From contig NZ_FNEB01000006.1 of the NCBI RefSeq assembly GCF_900100005.1, positions 186,001 to 250,000 on the forward strand: a stretch of 64,000 nt of DNA. Direction: 5' to 3'. Under the pieces are notes generated by a model that saw only the letters and a list, made by a program, of their open reading frames with translations, was not told where the DNA came from and made no database searches. A program made the position numbers and the translations under genes. This DNA comes from Lutimaribacter saemankumensis (GTDB lineage: Bacteria; Pseudomonadota; Alphaproteobacteria; Rhodobacterales; Rhodobacteraceae). Shown here piece by piece: positions 39,941 through 49,894 of the stretch; the first letter of the stretch is position 1, and the number at the start of each line of letters is the position of its first letter.

Positions 39941-40010
39941 GCGCGCAGGGTTAGCCCCCCCTGCGATCAGGCGCAAGCGCGTTGGGGCTCTTCTTTCGCC
40001 GCGTCCTTTG

Positions 40011-40193
40011 TCAGGATTGATGCGGCCCGCGCATCTCGGCCAGGGCCAGGCGAATCCGGCGCCAGTTCTCGGCTTCGGCGGTGTTGCCTTTCGCCTCGTT
40101 CTCGCGCATGCGCTGTGCGGCTTCGGCTATGGCTTTCGATCCACGTGCCTGCATCAGCGCGCGGGCATATTGTGTCGTCTGGATTGCGTCCAT
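40011..40193 (-). CDS. Small conserved hypothetical protein, 60 residues
   Basis: 60 residues from ATG 40193, which has GGGAGG 9 bases upstream; longer starts are unlikely. It is soluble, helical and charged (MDAIQTTQYARALMQARGSK, then AAQRMRENEAKGNTAEAENWRRIRLALAEM). I recognise it as the kind of small protein conserved across Rhodobacterales but cannot name a family. No membrane segment or cysteine. It stands alone upstream of ribF. Confidence 0.7.
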   Translation of the reverse strand: MDAIQTTQYARALMQARGSKAIAEAAQRMRENEAKGNTAEAENWRRIRLALAEMRGPHQS

Positions 40194-40308
40194 CGTGATG
40201 TGCCTCCCTTTGACAGCCCCGCCTGGTGCGCGGGGCTGCAAGGGTGTGCGCATACGCGCGCCAAATCAACAAAGCGGCGCTGAAGGCCGCGATTTCGGCG
40301 GCTGTCCG

Positions 40309-40614
40309 CTAGCGCAGGCAGAGATACAGCCGCTCGATGGCATAGCTGTACTGCCCGGTCGGCAGATTGCGCGTGCTGGTGTATTCCGCCCGCTTCTTGT
40401 GCCCTTTCGAGCAAATCCGGGCCGCTTCGGTATCTGCCTTCTTGAACGCCGCGGTTCGGACTTCCGGGGTTGCGAACTCCAACAGGTTACCGTTGAGCTG
40501 GATACTGACGCTGTCGCCATTGTACTGAGACACTGCGGGGTTGATGTTGTCCACCGTGACACCGCACGCGGCGACACCTGCAAAACATACCACTGAAAAT
40601 AAAATGTTTTTCAT
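40309..40614 (-). CDS. Putative small lipoprotein
   Basis: 101 residues from ATG 40614. The N-terminus MKNILFSVVCFAGVAACG is a short lipoprotein signal with lipobox VAAC (Cys19 or so lipidated). The mature part, about 82 residues, has two further Cys (ARICSKGHKKR; LYLCLR) that could form a disulfide. A GTG at 40623 adds three residues and is less likely. I do not recognise a domain. It is isolated, with about 95-115 bases on each side. Confidence 0.65.
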   Translation of the reverse strand: MKNILFSVVCFAGVAACGVTVDNINPAVSQYNGDSVSIQLNGNLLEFATPEVRTAAFKKADTEAARICSKGHKKRAEYTSTRNLPTGQYSYAIERLYLCLR

Positions 40615-40709
40615 TTCACTCACTCACTTCACTGATCACCACCGGGTGATTGCCAGCGAAGGAGAGAGTCGTCAACCTGAAAGTGATTGCCGGCGCATCG
40701 TTGCCCGTG

Positions 40710-41153
40710 TTAGTCGAATTTGCCTGTCGGCGCCAGAACGGTCGCTTCGCCGATCAGCACCTTTTTTCCGTCGACAAGGCAGCGGGTTTCCAACTGCACA
40801 CGGCGCTTGGCATAGTCGATACCGATCACTTCGACCTCGGCTACAACCGTATCGCCGGGGCGGACGGGGGCCAGGAATTTCAGCGACTGCCCCATATAGA
40901 CAGTGCCGTGACCGGGCAGTTGTTCGCCGATCACCGCCGAGATCAGCCCGGCCGTCAGCATGCCATGCGCGATACGTCCCTCGAAAATCGTGTCGCGGGC
41001 ATAATCGTCGTCCAGGTGCACCGGGTTCCGGTCGGTCGAGACCTGCGCGAACATCTCGATATCCTCGTCGGTGACGGTTTTGCGCAGGTGGCGCACCATC
41101 CCCATTTCGATTTCCTCGATCGTGATCGTTCCGCGCGGCAGGTTGTCCAACAT
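40710..41153 (-). CDS. MaoC family dehydratase (hot-dog fold hydratase)
   Basis: 147 residues from ATG 41153, which has GGAGGG 5 bases upstream; 17 extra residues from 41204 are not family-like. The hydratase-2 motif is present: STDRNPVHLDDDYARDTIFEGRIAHGMLTAGLISAVIGEQLPG, with the catalytic Asp and His. Members hydrate short enoyl-CoA compounds. It stands alone, so the pathway (fatty acid, PHA or other acyl-CoA) is open. Confidence 0.9.
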   Translation of the reverse strand: MLDNLPRGTITIEEIEMGMVRHLRKTVTDEDIEMFAQVSTDRNPVHLDDDYARDTIFEGRIAHGMLTAGLISAVIGEQLPGHGTVYMGQSLKFLAPVRPGDTVVAEVEVIGIDYAKRRVQLETRCLVDGKKVLIGEATVLAPTGKFD

Positions 41154-41254
41154 CCGACCCTCCGTCTGGCCGTTAAGGTAATTTTTGGACGGTTTTGCGC
41201 CCATGTTGGCAACTTTATTGCTTTGCAGCCGCAGAAAATCAAGCGCAAAATGCG

Positions 41255-42130
41255 TCAGCGCAACTGTCCAATTGCATAGGTCGGATTGGACATTTCCTTT
41301 TCGATATAAGCCTTTAGGGCCTCAGGGTCGGGTTGATGCGACGTTTTGGTTTCGGCGCGCGCCAAGCCGCCGGAAATGAAAAGGGAATCGATATCCTCGC
41401 CCATCGCGCCCTGGATGTCGGTCGCGATGCCGTCACCGATCGCCAGAATCGCCGTATCGCGTATGTCCCGCCCCAGCGCGGCCAGCCGGCGGCGCGCAAG
41501 ATCATAGATCGGCGGGTGCGGCTTGCCGAAATAGAGGCTCTCGCCGCCCATCTCGGTATAGAGCCGTGCAAGCGCGCCGGCACACCATTCGCGCTCTTCC
41601 CCCCGATCCACGACGATATCGGGGTTTGCGCAAAGCAGCTTCAACCCTTTCTGCTTTGCATAAAGAAACTGGGGCCGGTTCACGTCCGGGTCGGCCATCG
41701 GGTCGAACGGGCCGCAGCAAACGATCCCTTCGGCCTCTTCCAGATCGACAAGTTGCACGTCAACCGGGTTTTCGATGATGGACAGCGGCTCGAAGAATTC
41801 GGCATCGCGCTCCCACTCGCCCATGAACCACAGTTTCCGGCCGACCGCGCCGCGAAACATGGCCGAGCGCGCGCTGTCGCCGCTGGTGGCGATGGTGTCC
41901 CAGGCGTCTTCGGGGACGCCGAACTTGCGCAGCTGCACCTCGACACCCTTGCGCGGCTTGGGCGAATTCGTGACCAGCACGACGATACCACCCTTTTCGC
42001 GATACTCCTGCAACGCGGCGACCGCCGACGGGATCGCCCGCACCCCGTCATGCACGCAGCCCCAAAGATCGACGAACAGCGCGTCATAAAGATGCGAGAT
42101 GTCGGAAAGGGCTTCGATGATCTTTGGCAT
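41255..42130 (-). CDS. TIGR01459 family HAD-type hydrolase
   Basis: 291 residues from ATG 42130. NagD-like HAD phosphatase: motif I LFVDLWGCVHDG, motif II VLVTNSPKPR, and C-terminal YFGKPHPPIYDLA with AIGDGIATDIQGAMGEDIDSLFISGG. In motif I the second Asp of the usual DxD is Trp (DLWG), a trait of this subfamily, so ordinary phosphatase activity is not assured. Substrate unknown. No cap-domain anomalies seen. Confidence 0.9.
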   Translation of the reverse strand: MPKIIEALSDISHLYDALFVDLWGCVHDGVRAIPSAVAALQEYREKGGIVVLVTNSPKPRKGVEVQLRKFGVPEDAWDTIATSGDSARSAMFRGAVGRKLWFMGEWERDAEFFEPLSIIENPVDVQLVDLEEAEGIVCCGPFDPMADPDVNRPQFLYAKQKGLKLLCANPDIVVDRGEEREWCAGALARLYTEMGGESLYFGKPHPPIYDLARRRLAALGRDIRDTAILAIGDGIATDIQGAMGEDIDSLFISGGLARAETKTSHQPDPEALKAYIEKEMSNPTYAIGQLR

Positions 42131-42203
42131 TGGGGCACCTGTCGCTAGTCGTTCAGCCCCGGTATGACCGAGACAGGCAGGCTTTTCCACCGGGAAAACC
42201 CGT

Positions 42204-42689
42204 TTACCGCGCCTCGGCCAGCAAGGCGTCCAGGTCCAGCCGGGCGTTCGTCATCTCAAGCTCGCCCGCGGCGTCGCGCGGCCAGTCTTCGGGCGCGCGG
42301 TCGCGGTAGATTTCGATCCCGTTTCCGTCCGGGTCGCGGAAATAGATCGCTTCGGACACGCCGTGATCGGCGGCGCCCTCCAGTTCCACACCGGCCTCCA
42401 GCGCGCGCTTCAGCGCCATCCCGAGCGATGCACGGTCGGGGTACAGAAACGCGACGTGATACAGCCCGGTATGCCCGGCTGCGGGCGGTGTGCCCCCAAG
42501 GCTTTCCCAGGTGTTCAGGCCGATATGATGGTGATAGCCGCCTGCCGACAGAAAGGCTGCGTGCCTGCCATAGCGTTGCTGCAGTTCGAACCCCATCACG
42601 TCACGATAGAACCCGATTGCACGGTCCAGATCTGCGACTTTCAGATGCACGTGTCCGATGCGGGTTTCCGGGTGGGTCACATATGCCAT
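42204..42689 (-). CDS. VOC family protein (glyoxalase/ring-cleavage dioxygenase-like)
   Basis: 161 residues from ATG 42689. Two beta-alpha-beta-beta-beta modules: IGHVHLKVADLDRAIGFYRDVMGFEL, HHIGLNTW, GLYHVAFLYPDR and IYFRDPDGNGIEIYRDRA. The likely metal ligands are His from HVHLK, His from YHVAF and Glu from IEIYRD, close to catechol 2,3-dioxygenase-like members. Real activity is unknown. Isolated gene without obvious partners. Confidence 0.85.
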   Translation of the reverse strand: MAYVTHPETRIGHVHLKVADLDRAIGFYRDVMGFELQQRYGRHAAFLSAGGYHHHIGLNTWESLGGTPPAAGHTGLYHVAFLYPDRASLGMALKRALEAGVELEGAADHGVSEAIYFRDPDGNGIEIYRDRAPEDWPRDAAGELEMTNARLDLDALLAEAR

Positions 42690-42775
42690 TTCCGTTTTCT
42701 CCTTGGTCGGACCGGAAAGTAGGCAGTCGGCGCCGCGCATGAAACACCCTGATGCGCACCGATGGTGTGCGAAAC

Positions 42776-42803
42776 GAAAAACGCCGTCCCCACGGGGACG
42801 GCG
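42776..42803 (-). terminator. Intrinsic terminator of the pyrophosphatase gene (minus strand)
   Basis: CGCCGTCCCC (42782-42791) and GGGGACGGCG (42794-42803) form a perfect 10-bp stem with a 2-base spacer. Read on the minus strand it is followed by TTTTTCG. It lies 31 bases past the ppaC stop. Confidence 0.88.
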
Positions 42804-42834
42804 CATTTCGGTTTTCAAGGGGCGTGTGACCCGG

Positions 42835-43755
42835 TCAGACCTTCAGGTTCGGAATGATCTGCTTTTTGCGGCTCATGATGCCGGGCAGTACCACGGTGTC
42901 GCCCGAAACCGTCGCGCCAAAGCTTTTCTCGGCCACGGATTTCACCAGATCGTTGGGCACCAGCAGCGTGGCTTCCTCGTTCAGGATGTCGACGACAAAC
43001 AGCAGCACCTGGTCGGCGCCGTCTTCCTTGGCCACGTCCACCATCGACGCCATCAGGCTGTCTTTGCGGTCCAGCACCAGCTTGGGTGCGGTGGTTTCCA
43101 GAACGCTGACGCGGAAATCCTTGCCGCCTACGGTGTATTCCTTGCTGTCCATGCGCAGCAGTTCGGCGTCCGAGAACGCGGAAACGTCCGATTTCGCCTC
43201 GAACATCTCGGAGGCATAGGCGGAAATGTCGATGCCAAGGTCGGCGGCCAGTTTTTCCACCACGGCGCGGTCATGATCGGTGGTGGTGGGGCTGCGGAAT
43301 TCCAGCGTGTCCGACAGGATGCACGACAGCATCATGCCCTTGACCCTCTCGGGCATCTTGGCGGCATCGTCGCCCATCAGGTCGTACATGATGGTGGCGG
43401 TGCAGGCCAGCGGGCGCACGGTGATGTCGATCGGACCCTTGGTTTCCAGCCCGCCCACCAACTTGTGGTGGTCGATGATCGCGGTCACGTCCAGATCGTT
43501 GACGTTGCCGGGCAGTTCGGCGGGGTTGTTGGTGTCGACGATCACGACGGAGGTGCCGTCGGCGATCTCGGTCACGATGCGCGGCTTGGGGCAGTCCCAA
43601 CGGTTCAGGACGAATGCCGCCTCGGTGTTGGGCTCACCCAGCAGGACGGCCTCGGCGGGGGTGTTCTTCACCTCGTTGAGGTACCAGGCCCAGATGATCG
43701 GCGAGCCGGTGGAATCGGTATCGGGGGATTTGTGCCCGAAAACTAGTGTGGTCAT
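42835..43755 (-). CDS. ppaC: Manganese-dependent inorganic pyrophosphatase
   Basis: 306 residues from ATG 43755. Family II pyrophosphatase (DHH superfamily): VFGHKSPDTDSTGSPIIWA at the N-terminus, DTNNPAELPGN, and the DHH motif in AIIDHHKLVGG; C-terminal DHHA2 domain with a final SRKKQIIPNL. It hydrolyses pyrophosphate using manganese or cobalt. No regulatory CBS insert is present. Followed by a strong terminator. Confidence 0.95.
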   Translation of the reverse strand: MTTLVFGHKSPDTDSTGSPIIWAWYLNEVKNTPAEAVLLGEPNTEAAFVLNRWDCPKPRIVTEIADGTSVVIVDTNNPAELPGNVNDLDVTAIIDHHKLVGGLETKGPIDITVRPLACTATIMYDLMGDDAAKMPERVKGMMLSCILSDTLEFRSPTTTDHDRAVVEKLAADLGIDISAYASEMFEAKSDVSAFSDAELLRMDSKEYTVGGKDFRVSVLETTAPKLVLDRKDSLMASMVDVAKEDGADQVLLFVVDILNEEATLLVPNDLVKSVAEKSFGATVSGDTVVLPGIMSRKKQIIPNLKV

Positions 43756-43891
43756 GGGATGCCTCGTTCGAATGCGCATTTTCGCGCGCCTTATAGGGGT
43801 GTGTCGCGGGCTTGTCACCTGCTGCGTTGCAGCATCGCGCGGGTGGCATGGCGGAATTGCACCATGCGGTTTGGCGCGCTAGGAATTTTTC

Positions 43892-44563
43892 ATGGCACGA
43901 GTGGCGGAAACCGATCTCTATGCGCCCGTCAAGGCGTTCCTCGAGGCGCAGGGATTCGAGGTCAAGGCCGAGGTCGCGGGCATCGACGTGATGGCCTGCG
44001 GGGGCGACGGCACGCCGCCCGTCATCGTCGAATTGAAAGCCGGGTTTTCGCTGGCCCTGTTGCACCAGGCCTGCGAAAGGCTGGCGCTTTCGGACCACGT
44101 CTATGTGTGCGTGCCGCGGCAGACGGGCCGGGCCAGTTGGAAGGCGTTGAAGGCGAATGTCCGGCTATGCCGGCGGCTGGGGATCGGTGTGATGACGGTG
44201 CGTCTTCGCGACGGGCTGGTCGAGGTTCATGCCGATCCGGGGCCCTATGCGCCGCGCAAGGCGCCGCGCAAGACCGCGCGGTTGTTGCGCGATTTCGCGC
44301 GGTTGCGGGGCGATCCCAATACCGGCGGGACACGCGGTCAGGTGATGACGCCCTACCGGCAGGACGCGGTGACGATCGCCACCCACCTGTCTGTATCCGG
44401 GGCCAGCAAGGGGGCGGACGTCGCGGGCGCCACGGGCGTGCCCAACGCCACGCGGGTGATGGCCGACAATCATTATGGCTGGTTTGTCCGCATACGGACC
44501 GGGATTTACGACCTGACCGACGACGGCCGCGCGGCGATCACGGATCGAACGCCAGCGCAGTGA
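43892..44563 (+). CDS. DUF2161 domain-containing protein (PD-(D/E)XK nuclease-like)
   Basis: 223 residues. N-terminal half carries a PD-(D/E)XK-like core: ETDLYAPVKAFLEAQGFEVKAEV, GIDVMACGG and VIVELKAGFSLALLHQA, with Asp and the ELK pair as likely metal ligands. The C-terminal half has a winged-helix-like segment (SVSGASKGADVAGATGVPNATRVMADNHYGWFVRIRTGIYDLT). Although databases sometimes call DUF2161 a phosphodiesterase, the fold is that of a nuclease; the true activity is unknown. Its end overlaps the convergent TraB/GumN gene by 26 bases. Confidence 0.85.
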   Translation: MARVAETDLYAPVKAFLEAQGFEVKAEVAGIDVMACGGDGTPPVIVELKAGFSLALLHQACERLALSDHVYVCVPRQTGRASWKALKANVRLCRRLGIGVMTVRLRDGLVEVHADPGPYAPRKAPRKTARLLRDFARLRGDPNTGGTRGQVMTPYRQDAVTIATHLSVSGASKGADVAGATGVPNATRVMADNHYGWFVRIRTGIYDLTDDGRAAITDRTPAQ

Positions 44564-45524
44564 TTTCGAAACCTTCCTGTTCCAGCAGGTAAAGAACGCC
44601 GTTCCGGCCGGGAAAATGCGCCGCACCCGCCGCGATGAACACAGTCCGGCCCGGTGTTTCCTTCAGCAGCAGGTCGACCCAAGCGCGGTTGCGCCTGGTC
44701 AGAAGCAGCTCTTCGAAGCGGTCGAATTCCTCTGCCGCCGCATCGCCGCCGTCCTGCACGGACAAAAAGCGCGAGAATTCCCAGACAAGGGCGACCTCGC
44801 CCGACAGATACCGCTGCAGAAGGGTGTATTGCAGGTCGTCGGCCTGGTCTGCGAACGGGAAGGACAGGCGCAGCATTTCGATCTGTTCGTCCATGTCATA
44901 GGCGTCTGTCAGCGTCATGACGGTGCGCCAATCCTCGAGCGACAGGTCAGGCACATCGTTGTCGGCCGCGATCCTGGCGAGCGTGATGTCGATCCCTTCC
45001 GAGTTCAGCGCGCCGTTGCGCGCCTGGCACGGACCGATGCCCAGCATCATGGAGCCCCAGATCGGTTTCATCTTGGCCGCCATGAACACGGGAAATCCGC
45101 GCGCCTCCATCTGGGTCTTGAAAACCTGCCAGTCCTCGTCGCCCAGAAGATCGGGCAGGGTCGGGCCTTGGGTGATGAACATGAGGCTCGGATCGGACCC
45201 GAAGGCCGATTGCGCAAGCGCCTTGTCGGCGCGGTTCATTTCGAAATAGGCCCGGTCGGCGGCCGCGATATGCGGTGTCAGGGCGGCGGCCTGGGCTGCG
45301 GTCATTTCATGGCGGATATGATAGGTGCCGAACATGACGATCCGCGTGTCGCCGCGTTCGGCCTGCCAGAACAGGCCTTGTGCATAAGGTATCTCGGAAA
45401 CCGCCGCGTCGATCGCCGCGCGCTGATCGGCGGGCAATTCGGCAACCAGGTCGGTGCCTTCGCAAACGGCAAGTGCCGAAGTCGCAAAGCCGAAGAAGAC
45501 AAGAAACCCAACAACCAGACGCAT
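44538..45524 (-). CDS. TraB/GumN family protein
   Basis: 328 residues with a signal peptide (RLVVGFLVFFGFATSALA, then CEGTD). The TraB/GumN (ChaN-like) fold is supported by MFGTYHIRHEM with the conserved His, an AYFEMN segment with a conserved Glu, and the C-terminal FIAAGAAHFPGRNGVLYLLEQEGFEI. Relatives include plant and bacterial metallopeptidase-like proteins; function in bacteria is unclear. Secreted to the periplasm. Divergent from groES with about 200 bases holding the CIRCE site. Confidence 0.9.
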   Translation of the reverse strand: MRLVVGFLVFFGFATSALAVCEGTDLVAELPADQRAAIDAAVSEIPYAQGLFWQAERGDTRIVMFGTYHIRHEMTAAQAAALTPHIAAADRAYFEMNRADKALAQSAFGSDPSLMFITQGPTLPDLLGDEDWQVFKTQMEARGFPVFMAAKMKPIWGSMMLGIGPCQARNGALNSEGIDITLARIAADNDVPDLSLEDWRTVMTLTDAYDMDEQIEMLRLSFPFADQADDLQYTLLQRYLSGEVALVWEFSRFLSVQDGGDAAAEEFDRFEELLLTRRNRAWVDLLLKETPGRTVFIAAGAAHFPGRNGVLYLLEQEGFEITALAFDP

Positions 45525-45604
45525 CGCAAATCCTTTCGGTTTTCCGCAGGCTAGGCTGCCGCCGCGCCAGTATCAATTCGATGAAAAAATTTTGATCGCG
45601 GATG

Positions 45605-45633
45605 TTGACTCGGATTTTTGTTGTCCCTAGCTA
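45605..45633 (+). promoter_or_regulatory. groESL vegetative promoter
   Basis: TTGACT (45605-45610) and TAGCTA (45628-45633) with a 17-base spacer. The predicted start near 45640 coincides with the first base of the CIRCE element. Confidence 0.75.
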
Positions 45634-45640
45634 TGCGCCG

Positions 45641-45667
45641 TTAGCACTCGGCAAGAGTGAGTGCTAA
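45641..45667. promoter_or_regulatory. CIRCE operator (HrcA binding site) of groESL
   Basis: TTAGCACTC (45641-45649) and GAGTGCTAA (45659-45667) form a perfect 9-bp inverted repeat with a 9-base spacer, the exact consensus of the CIRCE element. HrcA repressor binds it and is released on heat shock. hrcA is not in the window. Confidence 0.97.
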
Positions 45668-45726
45668 CGGTCCTTCGGGGAGCGAGGGGCCTTTAGGGAG
45701 AAACTTTGAGCCAAGGAGCCTCAGAG

Positions 45727-46014
45727 ATGGCATTTACACCGCTTCATGACCGCGTGCTTGTTCGCCGCGTGGAGAGCGAAGAGAAAACCGCCGGCGGCCT
45801 GATCATTCCCGACAGCGCCAAGGAAAAGCCTGCGGAAGGCATTGTCGTGGCGGTTGGCGCTGGCGCCAAGGACGACGACGGCGATCGTATCGCAATGGAC
45901 GTCAAGGAAGGTGACAAGATCCTGTTCGGCAAGTGGTCGGGCACCGAGGTCACCATCGACGGCCAGGAAATGCTGATCATGAAGGAAAGCGACATCATGG
46001 GGATCATCGCCTGA
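45727..46014 (+). CDS. groES: Co-chaperonin GroES
   Basis: 95 residues from ATG 45727 with AAGGAG about 9 bases upstream. Contains [33 protein letters not shown], whose mobile loop ([11 protein letters not shown]) contacts GroEL, and [14 protein letters not shown]. Caps the GroEL ring. First gene of groESL under CIRCE control. Confidence 0.98.
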   Translation: MAFTPLHDRVLVRRVESEEKTAGGLIIPDSAKEKPAEGIVVAVGAGAKDDDGDRIAMDVKEGDKILFGKWSGTEVTIDGQEMLIMKESDIMGIIA

Positions 46015-46038
46015 GGCCGTGTGCCACAGGACGATTGA

Positions 46039-47730
<1,692 letters not shown>

Positions 47731-47758
47731 TCATCCGCACGTTTCGTGAAAACGGATT

Positions 47759-47786
47759 GGGGTCGTCCTGTCGGGCGGCCCCTTTT
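47759..47786 (+). terminator. Intrinsic terminator of groESL
   Basis: GGGGTCGTCC (47759-47768) pairs with GGGCGGCCCC (47773-47782), allowing two G-U pairs, with a TGTC loop and TTTT following. Starts 29 bases after the groEL stop. Confidence 0.85.
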
Positions 47787-47840
47787 CTTTGTCCGCCGAA
47801 CCTGCAAGGACGGGGCAAACGCCAAAACGAAGACCATCCC

Positions 47841-48695
47841 ATGCTGCGCCTTGCCGCCCTGACCGTTCTTACGATGCTGGCCTTTGCCGCCAATTCGCTG
47901 CTCAATCGCGAGGCGCTGGCCGATGGCCAGACCGGGCCGGCGGCGTTCGCGATGATCCGCGTGGTTTCGGGCGCGCTGTGCCTCTGGGTGTTGGTGCGGT
48001 TGCGTTCGGGCCCGGTTCGCCCGGCGCTGCGCCCCTTGGGGGTTCTGAGCCTTGCGCTGTACGTCCTGGGTTTTTCGTTCGCCTATGTCACGCTGCAGGC
48101 GGGCGTCGGTGCGCTGATCCTGTTCGGTGGTGTGCAGGTGACGATGTTCGCGGGTGCCGTTGCCGGGGGCGAACGCGTGGCGTGGACGCGCTGGGCCGGG
48201 GCGGCGGTGGCCTTTGCCGGGCTGGTGTGGCTGATGTGGCCCGGCGCCCAGGCGACACCGCCCGTGGCGGGCGCGGCGCTGATGGTGGCGGCCGCGCTGG
48301 GTTGGGGCGTCTATTCGCTGCTTGGCCGGGGTGTGCCGGACCCCCTGGCCGCCACGGCGTCGAATTTCGTTTTCGCGGCACCGCTCGCTGTGCTGGTTTT
48401 TGCGGCCGTCCCGGATGGTGCAACGATGCAGGGCGCGTTGCTGGCGGTCTTGTCCGGTGCGGTGACATCCGGCCTGGGTTATGCGCTGTGGTACACGATC
48501 CTGCCCCGGCTTTCCGCGACGTTGGCGGCTGTCGCGCAATTGAGCGTGCCGGTGATCGCCACGGCGGGAGGCGTTGCGCTGCTGGGCGAAGAACTGAGCG
48601 CCCGGTTCGTCATCGCGACCTTGCTGGTTCTGGGCGGTATCGGCCTGTCGCTTGTGCGGCCGCGTCAGCGGACGATCGGCTCCAACGGGTCGTAA
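47841..48695 (+). CDS. DMT (EamA-like) family permease
   Basis: 284 residues with ten predicted membrane helices in two EamA repeats: AALTVLTMLAFAANSLLNREAL, IRVVSGALCLWVLVRL, FAYVTLQAGVGALILFGGVQVTMF and in the second half SGLGYALWYTILPRLSATLAAVAQLSVPVIATAGGVALLGEELS. Members export amino acids, metabolites or drugs; no substrate can be proposed. The C-terminal 31 bases overlap the convergent Nudix gene. Confidence 0.9.
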   Translation: MLRLAALTVLTMLAFAANSLLNREALADGQTGPAAFAMIRVVSGALCLWVLVRLRSGPVRPALRPLGVLSLALYVLGFSFAYVTLQAGVGALILFGGVQVTMFAGAVAGGERVAWTRWAGAAVAFAGLVWLMWPGAQATPPVAGAALMVAAALGWGVYSLLGRGVPDPLAATASNFVFAAPLAVLVFAAVPDGATMQGALLAVLSGAVTSGLGYALWYTILPRLSATLAAVAQLSVPVIATAGGVALLGEELSARFVIATLLVLGGIGLSLVRPRQRTIGSNGS

Positions 48696-49105
48696 AGCAG
48701 CCCCTCGCCCCAGGCGACACCCGGCAGGCTGTCCGGCTTGAACCGGATCGCGCCCATATCGTCACGGGAAAAGAACCGCCGTTCGGTCACGATGCCTTCG
48801 GGGTCTTTCCAGTCGCTGCTCAGGGTACCCGACGTGATCGAACAGCGGAAATAGACGTCGACCTGGTGAAAACTGCCCGTTGGGTCGTGGAACTCGTTGA
48901 CCAGGCAGGGATCGCCGACGCTGACGCGCAGCCCGGTTTCCTCGTGCACCTCGCGCGCCAGGTTGTCGGGCAGCGATGCGCCGCGTTCGACCCCGCCGCC
49001 TGGCGCACACCACAGATCGGATTTTCCGCCGGGCCAGGCATTTACCAGAAGAAGCCGGTTTTCATGCAGTATCAGGGCGCGCACGGCGATGCGGGGGTTT
49101 GTCAT
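48665..49105 (-). CDS. Nudix hydrolase
   Basis: 146 residues from ATG 49105. The Nudix box is seen as GGGVERGASLPDNLAREV plus HEETGL. The catalytic REVHEE core is intact, but the first Glu of the consensus (G-x5-E) is Ala here (ERGAS). The start RIAVRALILHENRLLLVNA is typical. Members cleave nucleoside diphosphates linked to other groups. Substrate unknown. Confidence 0.9.
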   Translation of the reverse strand: MTNPRIAVRALILHENRLLLVNAWPGGKSDLWCAPGGGVERGASLPDNLAREVHEETGLRVSVGDPCLVNEFHDPTGSFHQVDVYFRCSITSGTLSSDWKDPEGIVTERRFFSRDDMGAIRFKPDSLPGVAWGEGLLYDPLEPIVR

Positions 49106-49165
49106 GTCCGGGCCTTTCTCGTGAACGCCCTTTTGTAGGCAGGGCTTTGCGTCTATCTCAAGGGC

Positions 49166-49894
49166 ATGAAACGCCTTGCAATCGTCCTTTCGCTTCTGTT
49201 GCCCGCGCCCGCCTTCGCGGATTGCGTGGTTCTGCTGCACGGGCTGGCCCGAACGCAGGCGTCTTTCCTGCTTATGGAAGAAGCGTTGGAGCGGCGCGGC
49301 TATCGCGTGGTGCGGCCGGGATACCCGTCGACCGAGGAAACGATTTCCAACCTTGCGGTCAACGTCCTGCCCGATGCGATGGCTGCCTGCGGGGATGAAC
49401 GGGTGCACATCGTCACCCATTCCATGGGCGGTATCCTCACGCGGTACTGGCTGGTCGGGCACCGCCCCGACAGTCTGGGTCGCGTGGTTATGCTGTCGCC
49501 GCCGAACCAGGGTTCGGAAATCGTGGATGCGTTGGGCCAGATCGAGGCATTCGGCTGGTTCAACGGACCTGCCGGCCAGCAATTGCGGACCGACGACCGG
49601 GGGCTGCCAGCGCATCTGCCGCCGGTCGATTTCGAACTGGGGATCATCGCGGGCGACCGGTCGCTGAATCCGTTCTTTTCCGCGATGATCGAGGGACCGG
49701 ACGACGGCAAGGTGTCGGTCGCATCCACTCGGGTCAGCGGCATGGCAGATCACATCGTTCTGCCGGTGACGCATACCTTCATGATGAACAGCCCGCTGGT
49801 GATCGCGCAGGTGATGCAGTTTCTCGAACTGGGACGGTTCGATCATGACATGACACTGGCCCAGGCGGTCGAGATGCTGGCGGAACGGGAATGA
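49166..49894 (+). CDS. Secreted alpha/beta hydrolase, lipase-like
   Basis: 242 residues with a signal peptide ([17 protein letters not shown]). The fold shows [14 protein letters not shown] (oxyanion region), the nucleophile elbow [14 protein letters not shown] (Ser near residue 94), [11 protein letters not shown] and the catalytic His in [12 protein letters not shown]. It resembles bacterial lipases and the LipA-type esterases that lack a lid. Its stop overlaps phnM by ATGA, though the two activities do not match an obvious pathway. Likely periplasmic. Confidence 0.87.
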   Translation: MKRLAIVLSLLLPAPAFADCVVLLHGLARTQASFLLMEEALERRGYRVVRPGYPSTEETISNLAVNVLPDAMAACGDERVHIVTHSMGGILTRYWLVGHRPDSLGRVVMLSPPNQGSEIVDALGQIEAFGWFNGPAGQQLRTDDRGLPAHLPPVDFELGIIAGDRSLNPFFSAMIEGPDDGKVSVASTRVSGMADHIVLPVTHTFMMNSPLVIAQVMQFLELGRFDHDMTLAQAVEMLAERE

